Source: Asterias rubens (Eukaryota; Echinodermata; Asteroidea; Forcipulatida; Asteriidae). Taken from it: a stretch of DNA of 64,000 nt. Positions 1 through 11,611 of the stretch are shown piece after piece. The notes under the pieces were generated by a model. The model was not told the origin of the DNA and made no database searches. It saw only the letters and a list, made by a program, of their open reading frames with translations. The position numbers were made by a program, and so were the translations under genes. Position 1 is the first letter of the stretch. Each line of letters begins with the position of its first letter. The stretch is taken from contig NC_047075.1 of assembly GCF_902459465.1 (NCBI RefSeq), positions 11,339,119-11,403,118 of the forward strand. The letters are read 5' to 3'.

Positions 1-3000
1 TATATACATATATACGTGTTGCGTGTAGATACATGTTCACGTACACTTTTGCAAAACGTTTTGTCTTCGTTTTTTTTTTTTGAGTCAATTGGCTCATGCG
101 CAGAACACATGAACACAACGGCGTGGGTGCGGGTCCACGTGGGAAGCTTTTGATACTATGACACTATTTGGCGACCCTTTTGGGGCGGGGTTTACCATTA
201 GTGGTGTATGCAAAATGATTAACACGTGATTGCGATGTGGAGTGAGGGGTCCCCATAAGCGTTTGGGTCCTTGGTGTGCTGTTTGGCACTATTGGTGTAT
301 CTTTTTGCGCGGGAAAAATATTATCGATCAAATATTTCGCGTAGGGAGATTGGTTAAATTTGTTTTCAACCAACAGTGTTCGTTGCATTTTAATTTGTAG
401 GCCGACCACTTTAATATATAGACCTTGGCTCAAGTCACTTTCTGGCGTTATTCTCGAGACTCAAACTGTGACATCAGATGTTCAGCCTAGGCAGTCTTGC
501 CTTTATAATTTGGGGATAAAATGGTTATGTGCAAAAACAAAAATGCCTGATTGGCTGTTGGTCTGACTCGATCAGATCCACCACGCGGTGCTTGAGCTAG
601 TTAAAGCTTCGTCCCGATGTGTTCAATTACTAACATATTTTGCATGTAAAGAGTGTTTAATGGTCCGACATACTGGGTTTATTAGCGTCAGTTGCACAGT
701 ATGTATGGCCCCTCACCCCGCCATTGTATGTCACCACTAGTCTACCCAGTGGACCAGTCTATCGTATGCCTAGACTGGTTCCCTGTCTTAGACTTTGTAC
801 TGGTATACAGAACCATGGGGAATTTGCTTACAACAATCATGTATTACTGTACATATCCATAAAGTGATGTTTATGTTTGATACCAGTCAATCTGTGGCGT
901 AATTCACGAACCTCGAAGTTTGACGTCATATGTTCGAGTTAACATAGCCTTGCTTAAGGCAGTACAATTACTCACTCCGAAAAAAGGACCGCCGTGGGTG
1001 ATACCTGACCTAAGATTTTTGACAAGAGACGTCAAAGAATCTTTGGTCAGGGAACCAGACTATCCGCATGCGGGTTAGTGGTACGAGTGCGAATGACTTG
1101 TGCACAGTAGTCATACGGTGTGCGTTGAGCGATGTGACGGTGTATATGGTTGGGTCGTGCGGTGTGAATACACACAGTAAGCACAGTGTATACGGGTGGG
1201 TTTACAGCGGCGGCGTTTCTGAATGAATAATGCGACTGCCTTAAGCAAAGCTGGGGTTTACATTGTTTACTCCATCGTGGTACGAAATCATTCATAGTCT
1301 TCTAGAGACTCTTGTAGTAAATTACAAGAATCGTGGTAAGAATTTTGTTGTAAAGATACGTACGCTTCAAATTCACGTGGAGTTATCGTACTTTTCATGA
1401 AAGGTGCCGTTTGATAACAATCTAATTCAGGTCAAGAAATGATGAGTCATTACAATAGGTGCCTCTCATTAACAGGTACGGGCAATTTTAATGGTGTTTG
1501 TAGTTGTATAGAATGACGGCTTTTACCTGGAATGGAATGAACGAACCGATTAATTCCAAAGTCATTAGTCTTGACAGTATCACGCTATGGCACAAATTTA
1601 CACTTAAGCTAAATTATGTTGTATCCATTGAAACCCCAGAGTAAACCCAGTTTACACTATACACGATCGCATAATACTTTTTATATTTTTTTTTTCACAT
1701 AGTTCTCACACATTTAAAAATTGTTTCACTTCTCATTAAACAAGCAACTGTTTATCCGGTGTCAACGTGTACTTTGTAGATTATTTGAAACTGGTTTGCA
1801 AGATTACACGATGATTCCCGGGGCTGTTCTACCCAAGGATATAAACTTTGGACATACAAAAAAAACATTTATTTTGAAAGGCATGTGTATGATTGTATAG
1901 GACAGTATCGTTGATGGTCGGACAGTTCCGGTTGATTTTGTTTGTATGTATATTTTTTCTTTGGCGTTTTGACCACATGCCACACGGCACTCTTGCCGTT
2001 CAACATTTGTTTAAGTTTATTTTTGTTGCACTATTTTTTAAGCAATTATGTAGGTCTCCTAGAGATTCAAATAGAGGAATTCACCTGCTGCAATCTACCT
2101 CCATGCTGCAGAAAATAGCTTCAGATCAGAGGTGCAGACATGGTTTCCATGGAGATGACCACCGACCCTGAAGAATTGCGTCATACTCTATTTTTTTAAC
2201 CGTGGCTGATACCTGACCAAACATTTTAACAAGAGACGTCAAGGAGTCTTTGGTAAGGGAACCAGACTACTTTTGTTCCAACGTTCTCACTGTAGTTGCG
2301 GGGAAGGTTCACACATCACCGGACCCAATATGTGAATCGCTCCCAATTAACGCCCTGAATAATAGTACCAAACTGTGTAGACTTGCATTGTACTTGCTAT
2401 CGACCGTTGCATGAATGCACTATTGCACTGCGACTGTTGCATGCACGGCAAGATGGTGTTTTGGAGATGCGTGGCGCTTGCTGCAGGCGACGCTGACAGA
2501 CAATACACTCTCTTACGATTTGTCCTTAAGTCCTCGAATATGACCACTAGTCTACATATTACTAGGGGAACAGTCTAGTTAACACCTAGACTGGTCCCTT
2601 GTCATTTTTAGCGAGGATAAATACACAGGTACAATTAGTGTTAGTACCGCTGCACATAATACAAATTTCAATGTTATTTGATATGAAAACGTGTACGTAT
2701 AATTTGATTGAGAATGAATGCGAGATCAACACGTGTCCGTCAGGATTTTAACGTAGGCTCATTGCCAATCTCTGGCGTAATTCACGAGCCTGTAAGTACG
2801 ACGTCAGAAGTTCTGGCTTACATATTGCTTACTCCATCATGTTCTGAATACCTTCATGGTCTGATTCTACTTTTAACCCATCACTATCTGTCGAGTTTGG
2901 CGAAAATATATGAACTGTTCAAGATTCTTGCAGTAAGCAATTGGAATCGTGGTTCAAATTTCAACATATACATAGGCTTGATATTTTACGTAAAGTTATC

Positions 3001-3480
3001 GTGCTTTTCATTCTTGATGCCGTTGGTAATAAGTCATTAGAGAACCATAAGTGCCTCTCGTTAACAGGTCCTGGCAATTTTAATGGGGATTATATTTGAA
3101 TAGGATTGACAAAACTAGTTTATGACGGCTTCTTACCTGGAATTAAATGAACGAAGCGATTAATTCTAAAGTCATTAGTCTTGACAGTATCACGCTATGA
3201 CACAAATTTACATTGAAGCCAATTTGTGATGTCACTATGAACTCAAGAGCAAACCAAATCAACACTTTGCACGATTTATCGCATGGTATTATTAGGTGTT
3301 ATTTCGCAAATTGGCTTCTCACATTTTACACACAATTTGAGACGCATTTCACAAAATAATATTTGTTTTTAAATTCTCGAACAAGTCACCACTGGAAAAA
3401 AAATCCACTGGACTTGATATTTCAGTTTATCTTATACAGGGTCATTTGTCAACACCCAAAGTGGAATCGCAGACTTTAGT
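1..3480. repeat. Diverged tandem duplication, no gene seen
   Basis: No coding region can be supported here. A block around 1295-1670 recurs at about 2930-3290 in direct orientation, sharing words such as GTCATTAGTCTTGACAGTAT and CACAAATTTACA. A second shared block, containing TCTGGCGTAATTCACGA-like sequence, occurs near 430, 885 and 2770, and again inverted near 38590. The stem-like ACTAGTC...GACTGGT segments at 735-780 and 2545-2595 are also paired. Together these look like a tandem segmental duplication with an offset of about 1.6-1.8 kb that has since diverged. Confidence 0.6.
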
Positions 3481-3526
3481 GCCAATATTAGTCCAGGGAT
3501 TTATTAAGTGAACTGTTTAAAGACAT

Positions 3527-3867
3527 TGGACACTAGTGGTAATTGTCAAAGACTAGCTTTCACAGTTGGTGTATCTCAACATATGCATAAACAAACACAC
3601 CTGTGAAAATTTGAGCTCAATCGGTCGTCGAAGTTGCGAGATAATAATATTGAAAGAAAAAATCCCTTGTCACACGAAGTTGTGCTTTTTTAGATGCTAG
3701 ACATCAAATTCGTGGATAATTACTTCTTCCCGAAAACTACGTTACCTCAGAGGGAGCCGTTTCTAACAATGTGTTTTATTATCAACAGCTCCCCATTATT
3801 CGTTACCAAGTGGGGTTTTATGCTAATAATTATTTTGGGAAACTACCAATAGTGTCCATTGCCTTCA
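3527..3867 (-). mobile_element. TTAA-type MITE (family 1)
   Basis: This is a degenerate full-length copy of the window's commonest short element. It starts TTAAAGACATTGGACACTA and ends TAGTGTCCATTGCCTTCA, so the ends are inverted copies of each other. Inner landmarks are GAGCTCAATCGGTCGTCG and a GGGAGCCGTTTCT block. No coding capacity. Orientation is assigned relative to the copy at 43941. Confidence 0.8.
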
Positions 3868-4988
3868 ACACTTATAATTTAAACTGCATTTTCAAACAGA
3901 CACACTATCTTCGGTGTGGAAGCCTTTGGCCATGTACTCTTCATTAAGGATGTTTAGTACACTATTTACTGTTTATAGTAGCCGGTTACGCAAACTCTTA
4001 AAACCTTTGGGAATTTGAGGGATAGTTTGGCCTGATACTTGCTATCGCATTTTCAACCTGAAGTTTGGATTATCTACATCATGGTTTACCACTTAGTTTG
4101 GTGTTATTTTTGGTTTTCTGTCAACTTTCTTGTATGGAGTGCGAACCAACGTGTATAAAGTGGATGCATTACGCCACATCCCGATAATCAATACACTTGT
4201 GTGTACTTTATGTGGAGAAACCAATATGCCAAGTCACCGAGGGCGTTCAACCGCAGTCTACCCGCAACCCATTCGTTATAATGAGCTTTTGCCCGGTTTT
4301 ATCTGCAGGGGTTGTCGTGGTTTTTCATGCGTGACCTCAGTCTGAATATATATTTAGTCCGAAAGGGATTCTGAAGTTGAGTCTTTTTCGACCTTTTCTG
4401 AAAAGTATTGACAGAAACAATGTAGCAGCACATTGAAATTAAGAGCATATCTGTCCTTTTGTATGGACAAAAAACCGGTGCAACATAAATTTCAAAAAGA
4501 GAAATGTTAAAGTAAAAAGATGCTCCAAAAAGAAAGAAAACAAGTCAAAAAACACGACGGATTTTCCCGTTATAAAAGTCAGCAATAGTCCAAAAATAGT
4601 ATACATGGATAGATTATTTAAAATTCCTAAAATATTGTTAAAAGCGAGAACGGATCGTACCTAGTCCAGTCAGGATACAGCGATTTCCACCGGTAGTCCA
4701 AAACCCACGTTCGTTACGAAAAAATCAACCATTAGACAGGATGGTTTTCCTGCACGGTGATTGGCTGACGATGACATCATCCATTGATGTGGCAGCTTGC
4801 TGCTTTTCGTGGGTATGGTGCCCCGTATATTGGGAAAGACGAACAAAGCGGCAGGCGGCTAAAGAGACACTGCAACAATTACTGACTTAATTTCTAGAAG
4901 AGTAATCATTTACAAATTTACCCAGTCAGTTTCCCTTGTGGTTTATATTGATATCTGAAACAAAAAGTCGTATCCCCTTAAGGTGATC
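3868..4988. other. Intergenic, nothing recognised
   Basis: Only short unsupported open frames are seen. The reading frame at 4130-4345 has several Cys pairs but no recognisable domain, no supporting splice sites and no paralogue in the window. Confidence 0.5.
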
Positions 4989-5663
4989 CCCTAGCTGCCG
5001 CTTCCCAGGTTGTATCGTAATTTGGGTGTGATCCCTTGCTACACGGCAGTTAACGGTTGTATGGCTTCTGACTGGCACCCCCCCCCCCCCGAACAAATAT
5101 TTTGACAAAATAGGGAAACCGCCAATATAGGGCTAGATAGCTCAGTTGGTTGAGCGCCGGCACGTTAATCCGGAGGTCGTTGGTTCGAATCCCACTCTAG
5201 TCAATTCTTTGTTCAACCTTCCAAATAAATAGTGTTTGGGCCATGCTCCCTACCAAATCTAGCAAAGTACCTGTAGAGCAAAATGTTGAATCATTGGATG
5301 AGTGCAACAGTCAAAGCTATAATCCCAACACAATGGACAGTAATCCGATTATAGCGCCTTTGTTCAGACTCCAGACGACCAGACAAGCTCAGCGCACTGA
5401 AGCGTTTGAAGAACCTATCCCCAATCGTCTCACAACCGCTGCTGAATCGTTTGCCGCTGTAATCGTTTGACAATCGTGTGACGGTTGCAGAACCGGCCGT
5501 GCGCATTACAACAAGACAAATCTTGATAAAAAACTTCCATTTCTTAGTAGGTAATGGATTTACATTTACTATAATACAGAATGGAAGCCAAACAACCGTT
5601 AACTGCCGTGTAGCCAGGGATCACACCCAAATTACGATACAACCTGGGAAGCGGCAGCTAGGG
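4989..5663. repeat. 80-bp inverted repeats enclosing a tRNA-like sequence
   Basis: The arms 4989-5068 and 5584-5663 are reverse complements over 80 bp with two mismatches. They enclose the tRNA-like sequence at 5131-5203. This is probably a small foldback or SINE-bearing composite element. Confidence 0.75.
5131..5203 (+). tRNA. tRNA-Asn(GTT)-like sequence, probably a tRNA-derived SINE head or pseudogene
   Basis: The sequence folds as a cloverleaf: acceptor GGCTAGA/TCTAGTC (one G-U), D stem GCTC/GAGC, anticodon stem CCGGC/TCCGG with one mismatch, loop ACGTTAA giving anticodon GTT, and T loop TTCGAAT with one T-stem mismatch. Position 33 is C instead of the near-universal U, and it lies between inverted repeats. 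A SINE or pseudogene origin is therefore more likely than a functional tRNA gene. Confidence 0.6.
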
Positions 5664-5853
5664 TATGGATTTACATTTACTATAATACAGAATGGGGGAT
5701 TGATAAAAGCGTTCCAGACATACGCTTGTTTTAATCGGATGGCAAAAAAAACATTTTTGTCCAACCACTTTCTGGGCCATGTGTTTCATTTAAGGAGAGT
5801 AGGTGACATTGTTTTTCTTTTCTCTGAAAGGGGAAGTTTGGTTCCGTTGGTTC

Positions 5854-5859
<6 letters not shown>

Positions 5860-5904
<45 letters not shown>

Positions 5905-5916
5905 GGGGGGGGGGGT
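5860..5916 (+). repeat. Poly-T/poly-G low-complexity tract
   Basis: Long T runs are interrupted by single C and followed by about ten G. They create artefactual Phe-rich and Lys-rich open frames on the two strands. Confidence 0.9.
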
Positions 5917-6559
5917 GGGGGCTGCAAAGTGAGATGATACACACTGAAGTTGTTCCAACCTTCCATTTAATTGTGTTTGTATCCCAACCATTGTTTTTGT
6001 ACTAACAGTCTATGAAGTTGAGAATGTGTAACTTGTCGATTTTTCAAAAACAAACTTGTAGTTTTCAACAACCTAGAAATTTAGCCTGTGAGTTTAACTG
6101 TTGTAATTTGTCCGACGTCATATTAAATAATGCCTGGGCTATAATGTAAAGACCGTCATTTGTGCGGTAAAACAACGTGAAGGTATGGATGCCAGCTATT
6201 GCACCAATTGTCGTGTTTTTATCAAATCCACTTTGCTCAACCGGTTTTTCTTAACCGCTTGGGTAAAATGATTTGCTCTTACAATTGTGTTTTGCATGTA
6301 GGAGACGATTGAAATGCAGTCGGCAAAATTACAATAGACTTATACACTCACAATATGATGTAGGATTATTTAGCGGCAGTGTCGATCGACCGGTAGGGGG
6401 CGCCACCGCCATTCATTTCACGTTGATACGCAGTCAAATTCTACAGCAACATTACATGCAAGTTTATGCAAATGCATTCACGTGTACTGCTACATAGTAC
6501 ACACGCACATGTACGTGGACGCAGCATGCAGATATGGGGCGCCGTTTATGACTTTATTA

Positions 6560-6990
6560 CGAAACCAATCTATATAGAATGGAACCAATATATAAAATGA
6601 AACCAATATATACATATAACGAAATACATATATGCAGGACGAAAGAAAAAATATATAGAACGAAATATTAAATATATAGAACGAAATAAATATGTAGAAT
6701 GAAATAAAATACATATAGAATGTAATAAAAATATATAGAACGAAATAAAATATATATAGAATGAAATAAAAATATGGAGAACGGAATAACAATTATATAG
6801 AACGAAAATAAATATATAGAACGAAAAATATATAGAACGAAAAAAATATATATATAGAATGAAATATATATCTATAACGAAATAATATTTGATATATATA
6901 ACGAAATAATAATTTAAAAAATAATATAGAACAAAACAGAAATATATGGGACGAAACATAAATATTTAGATCGAATCAGAAATATATAGA
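6560..6990. repeat. TATAGAACGAAA minisatellite arm (left)
   Basis: A degenerate 10-17-bp tandem array of ATATATAGAACGAAATA words. Its reverse complement forms the array at 18358-18700. It generates Phe/Tyr/Ile-rich open frames that are not genes. Confidence 0.85.
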
Positions 6991-7265
6991 ATGAAGCGCC
7001 CCTTTCGACGAATAAGGGCCAGGGGTTGTACAACATTAGCATAACATTAGCACGAACGTTAGCATAGTAGCACGGCACGAACATTAGCATAGTAGCACGA
7101 ACATAAGCATAACAGCAGGAAGCGCCCTCCGCGCGACGGACCAGTATTTTAGACTTGAAATCAAGTCGTTAGATAACAGAGTCGTCGTGCACACTTCCTT
7201 ACTGCTGATGATAAACGTTGAATTAACTATCGCTGTTTTAAGGATGGCTACACGACTGAACACGT

Positions 7266-7412
7266 AGTCTTGGTGCAAGACGTTTCTCGTTTCCCTTTTC
7301 ACGCACACCGCGGCCAATTCACCAACAGCGCCCGCACCGACTCAATCCGCACCGACTCACGTGACTTAGTTCACTCACCGCTCCCCCGGAGAAACGTCTT
7401 GGTCCGTGTACA
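7266..7412 (+). repeat. Left terminal inverted repeat of RecQ element
   Basis: A 147-bp arm, identical to the complement of 11465-11611 except for one base (CCGCACC against CCTCACC). Divergence begins directly after GTGTACA. Confidence 0.85.
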
Positions 7413-7639
7413 TGTTTGAGTTATGTGACCTCCGTATACATATTCAACGTTTGGGTCAACAAAATACTACGCACGCGCACAACTGAAAACAGAGAAGCGG
7501 GCCAGCCTGGTAACCTGCATGCATCGTTGTCCGAGTAAACATCGCTGCTGCCGCGGGAACCCGGGAAATGCACATGTGCGTTTGTTGTTGTGCGGTGGAA
7601 ATCCGAAAAGTTTGCAATGTATTATACATGTAATAACAA

Positions 7640-7930
7640 TGGCTTCCCTGGCCACTGGACCGCCGCCGGGCCGTGGCCGCCTCGGCAAAACTCGATGGTG
7701 TTTATTTGCGGCAGAGAACTTGTTACTTGTAGAAGATATTGCCAATAATTTCGAAATTAAATAAAGACAGTCAGCTATTATCGGTATTAAGCACAATTTT
7801 GGGAGAAGAAATCACACCAACCGCCAGTATGAATATATGTGAACAATGTGATTCCAAAGATGCCAAGTGGCGAAAGGGCAAAGTGATAGGGAACGAAATT
7901 AAACAACAGTTCTCGGCCTATGTTGGTTGA
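7640..7930 (+). pseudogene. Short Cys-containing frame, possibly ZAD-like zinc finger, frame-broken
   Basis: An ATG at 7640 opens a 42-codon frame (starts MASLATG, contains TRWCLFAAEN) ending at TAA near 7763. Sequence that reads as its continuation (LSTILGEEITPT, NICEQC, ending QQFSAYVG) lies in another frame to 7930. The spacing of a first Cys, a hydrophobic middle and ICxxC resembles the N-terminal half of ZAD-type zinc-binding domains, but one expected Cys pair is incomplete. It lies just inside the left TIR and is transcribed away from it. The function call is weak; a decayed transposon-encoded DNA-binding protein is one option. Confidence 0.3.
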
Positions 7931-8204
7931 CATCCAAATGTTCACTAAGTTGGTAATGTCTTATAAGTTATTGTACACTACACTAACTTCTGAAGAAATT
8001 TAAGTCGTAACCACACTGCTTCTCTAAGAAATGCAACTCTTCTTATAAAATATTTTGTGATTATTTAAAAATCAAATGTCTCTTTGTTTTTTTCCTGTGG
8101 CAAGTTTCATTAAAAGCAAGAGATATAATTTAAATGCGAAAAGGGACTCATTAGCCCTTTCAAAAACAACGTGAATTACTGCAAGATAACCGGGCCAGAC
8201 AAAA

Positions 8205-9290
8205 TTTGACTGGTCTTTTGATCATTGTTTGGACAGTGTGTGTACAGCTTAAAGTTTGCTAATAATAGTCCACACTTGATTGAATCTGAACAAAGATACA
8301 CAACAGATAAGTGTTTCATTGATTGAAAGATATTCGTTTTAATAACATCCATTTCAAGTGCCATCAAAATAGTTATGTAAATATTTACATGTATTTTTTA
8401 GTGAAAGAACTTGTATGTAAAACTTAAAACAACAGATTAAGCCTGTGTAACTCAATTGTAAATAGTTGCAGGTAATCATTTAAATTTTGAAAGGTATACA
8501 TTTACTGCCTATTAGTTGATGCTGTCCAGTGATATATAGCCACATACATGTAAACTGTTTTTGACTAGGAATTTACATGTGACCAGCACACCACAAGATA
8601 AAACTATGTCTCAGTCTGACTTCATGTGCAAGAGACAGTAACTTGTTGGTTGTTACAGTAACAAAAGGCTATGCACAATGTGTCAGTTGCTTTTCAAAAT
8701 CATCATTTGCTACTCAATATTACCACTCAGGATGCACAAAATTTGTTTTAGTCAAAATATTTTGCTATGCAAAAATGCTGGATGAAATTGTTCACTGCTA
8801 GTATACATAGAATGCCATGAAAAAAAAACAGATTTGCATTGAGGTTGGCAAACTACAACATACTATACAACTTTTTTTCACCAACAATTTTACTTGGTTG
8901 TCAACGTTTTCAGTAGCCTTTTTTTAATTTGACTACATGTTGAACAGTTTGAAAAAGAAAAAAACAAGAAGACCTAATCAACATAGTTTTGTCTTGAACC
9001 TTTGGCAATGATACAATAATAGTTGTTTAAAAATTGAGACAAGTTCACTGTGCTTATTATTACAACAGGATGAAGAAAGGACAATCATTGTTTGGTTTCA
9101 GTGTAAAGACTCACTGTTCATGAAATTAATATAATAACACATGTTAACTACTTCCCTCTGAAATAGTGTCGTATTGGAGAACACACAGTTCTATCTGAAT
9201 TGGACTTGTCTTTTGATCATTGTTTGGACAGTGTGCCTACAGCTTAAAGTTTGCTAATAATGGTTCACACTTGATTGAATATGGACATAA
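8205..9290. repeat. Direct repeat pair within RecQ element
   Basis: About 82 bp at 8209-8290 (CTTTTGATCATTGTTTGGAC...) recurs at about 9208-9290 in direct orientation with few changes. The intervening 900 bp is A/T-rich without coding potential and lies downstream of the helicase gene's last recognisable exon. Confidence 0.75.
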
Positions 9291-9431
9291 ACAAATACAT
9301 GTACACATAGTCATTGACTAAAACCAAAAAATCATCATTTAATTGAATATGGTCAAAATTCAAGTGCCATTAAAATAATTATGTACAGTTATTTTTGGTT
9401 TTAAAAACAACCTCAGGTGAAAACGTGATAT

Positions 9432-9521
9432 TAAACAACTGACTGGTTCAGGATGGAGCGTAGCTGTCCCAGCTGGCCATAGCACTTCCGGAATGCTGAA
9501 CTCTTGGTTGATGAATTACCC
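9432..9521 (-). CDS. Terminal exon of RecQ-like gene
   Basis: The acceptor is TTTAACAG at 9522-9523. The preceding exon ends with TG of a Trp codon and this exon supplies the G, so the phase fits. The reading frame then encodes 29 residues containing FRKCYGQLGQLRS, matching the RecQ segment after motif II, and stops at TAA (9434-9432). The normal continuation into motif III is missing, so the predicted product would be a truncated N-terminal helicase lobe. Confidence 0.6.
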
Positions 9522-10889
9522 CTGTTAAATTAAAAAAAAAAATTATGTTAAGTTAAAAATGTGGATTATCCATAATTTTTTTGACTAAAAGTTCTTGGCT
9601 TTTTCCTGTTCACAGTAGAAAAGGAAGTAATTATTATTTGGTTAAAACAATAGCACATACAATGTACATGTATTGATATTTGCAAAACATCATGGAGATA
9701 ATCTAGCTCTCCTTTAAGTGATTAAAATAAATTCCCTTTCATGACATTGCTGCAAACAATTACAAGTGTTTTAAAAAGTTGGGTGAAAACAAAACCTTGT
9801 AAAGCTTGATTGTCAATTAAGGCCACATGTATACAAAAAATATATGTTGATAGTCCCGGCTTTTCAAAAAAAGAGGGGGATGAGGACTGTTTATTTTTGT
9901 ATTTTTTTTTTCAAAGGTTGCTGCCAAGCATTGTAGTTCAAACTGGCCACAAATTCTCAAGTTTAGAGTCATCACTTTAAATAGTTTTCAAAAGATTAGC
10001 GTTGTTTTCAAGTGCCCTTGAATTACTCTAGAAACTTGTAGAAATTACAAAAGTCCTCATTATACTATAATTTTTAGAGTGCCCTTTATTACCAAGGAGA
10101 AAATGAATTGGTACCCTTGCCCTTTGCAAAAAAGGAGCATACATGCCTGAATATTTATAAGCTAAAGCCATTATAAGAGACTATGGAGAATGGTTCACTA
10201 AAGAATAGAGGCTGAGCCACCCATGTGAATAGGTCATAAAAACATGAAAGGATTGAAAGCCCGGGCATGCAAAAAGCTTGGTTGAAAGAGCTTGCTGGGT
10301 ATTAGTTGACAAAGCTTTTCACAAGAAACCATTCACAGGTCTGTCATAAACTCCAAATGGCATAAAGGAATAACCCTCTAAGTACTTGAGTTGGTAAATA
10401 GGTAGAGCAATAAAAATCAGCCACAATACCATTCTTGGAAAAAAGCACTGACTCTTGAGCAATGAATTGAATAGAACATCAATTACTAATTATCAAAATA
10501 GAGATTATAGTTATACACCATATCTACCTTGTTTAAGCCAAGCGACCATGGCAAAACTCTAAAAAAAAACAAAAAAAAAAAACACCTGCCTACCACTATG
10601 CTATGTCACTGTGATTTTCTTCAAGATGCCTAAGATTATTGGAATGTCACACAATAGTCAGATAGTAATCATTTTTAAAAGGTACATACCATTTCGATAC
10701 GCAATGACTTTCGTCAACAAACAATCCACAGCATCTGTTTTTGACCAGCAACAGTAGTTCCTTCCCTTTGCTTGAGCAAAGACTCTCTGGACTTGCAAAC
10801 AGGATCGAGTACTTGGGCGATTGTTCCAAAACATGATCTGGTATATCCGAAGTAATATCAGCAGCCTCCAGACCGAGTTTGCTTACTCG

Positions 10890-10936
10890 GTCTAACCATG
10901 GTCTAACCATGGAGGAATAAATTCCTCCATGGTCTT
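10890..10936. repeat. CCATGG palindrome interrupting the helicase frame
   Basis: A 26-bp palindrome of two 12-bp arms (CCATGGAGGAAT) around AA lies exactly between the VDQ and DRVSKLG parts of the helicase. It is adjacent to a duplicated GGTCTAACCATGG. It looks like a short inserted or slipped snapback sequence. Confidence 0.7.
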
Positions 10937-11464
10937 ACTGATCTACAGCCAGAGCCTTAAGCGGCAAGACGACAACAACCAATGATTTCTCGTCAGCGCC
11001 GATGTCGTCGTTATCATGGTTATCGTTTCCACCAACAACACCTTTCAAAAAGTCCACAATAACTGTGGAAGCTTGGAAGATCAAGCTTTTTCCAAACCCC
11101 GTTGGTAAATTGATAAATATATCATTACCCTGGGCGAAGAGCGTTAACTTGTTGGCTCTTAAACTTATCAAGACTTAACTTTCTTGCAGCAAAATCGATA
11201 TCTTCGTCTACTCTACCAAACGCCATTTTATACTTTGAGGGCTAGATAGAGGTTATAGGGCCCCCACGCACAAATGCACCGTCGAAGCTTTTCCATGCGC
11301 GACGCTTTTGTTGTCGTCGTTGTATTGTACAAGTAGATGCCATGCCAAGCTGTTCCCACCAAAGACGTACAGATACCAGACTGATGCCGATACTGCTACG
11401 TCAGAGTTATGCAGGCCAAGCGCAGCGGCATGGTTGGAATGTGCTCGGAATTTCCCGAGCGATT

Positions 11465-11611
11465 TGTACACGGACCAAGACGTTTCTCCGGGGGAGCGGT
11501 GAGTGAACTAAGTCACGTGAGTCGGTGAGGATTGAGTCGGTGCGGGCGCTGTTGGTGAATTGGCCGCGGTGTGCGTGAAAAGGGAAACGAGAAACGTCTT
11601 GCACCAAGACT
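11465..11611 (-). repeat. Right terminal inverted repeat of RecQ element
   Basis: Reverse complement of 7266-7412. It is followed by the second copy of the 11-bp target duplication at 11612-11622. Confidence 0.85.

Larger units (their letters stand above)
9432..11228 (-). pseudogene. RecQ-like DNA helicase gene, truncated and broken
   Basis: The family unwinds DNA with ATP. The ATG at 11228-11226 opens MAFGRVDEDIDFAARKLSL and runs to NALRPG-stop. The frame then shifts by a small deletion near 11124 and continues as GNDIFINLPTGFGKS, which is helicase motif I (Walker A). The frame next reaches LPLKALAVDQ-stop, followed by a 26-bp palindrome (10908-10933), then DRVSKLGLEAADITSD through to LFVDESHCVSKW (motif II, DExH type). 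A GTATGT donor follows. The next exon (9432-9521) restores the W codon and reads AFRKCYGQLGQLRSIL to TAA. Motifs III-VI and the RQC region are absent. It lies entirely within the TIR element at 7266-11611. Identification of the RecQ family is firm; functionality is unlikely. Confidence 0.75.
7266..11611. mobile_element. 4.3-kb TIR element carrying a RecQ-like helicase gene
   Basis: The terminal inverted repeats are 147 bp (7266-7412 and 11465-11611) and differ at one position that I can see. They begin AGTCTTGGTGCAAGACGTTT. An 11-bp direct repeat, ACTGAACACGT, flanks the element at 7255-7265 and 11612-11622, as expected of a target-site duplication. Long TIRs with a 9-11 bp duplication are typical of Mutator-like elements, but no MULE transposase is visible, so the superfamily is open. 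The cargo is a minus-strand helicase (11228 to 9432) and a short plus-strand Cys-containing reading frame (7640-7930). A related short element with similar ends sits at about 20034-20142. Confidence 0.75.

Noticed and set aside
5478-6005. 175-codon frame
   Set aside because: It runs through an inverted-repeat arm and a poly-T/poly-G tract; no protein-like composition outside these.
6490-6959. Phe/Tyr/Ile-rich minus-strand frames resembling membrane proteins
   Set aside because: They are produced by the TATAGAACGAAA tandem array and its A/T bias.
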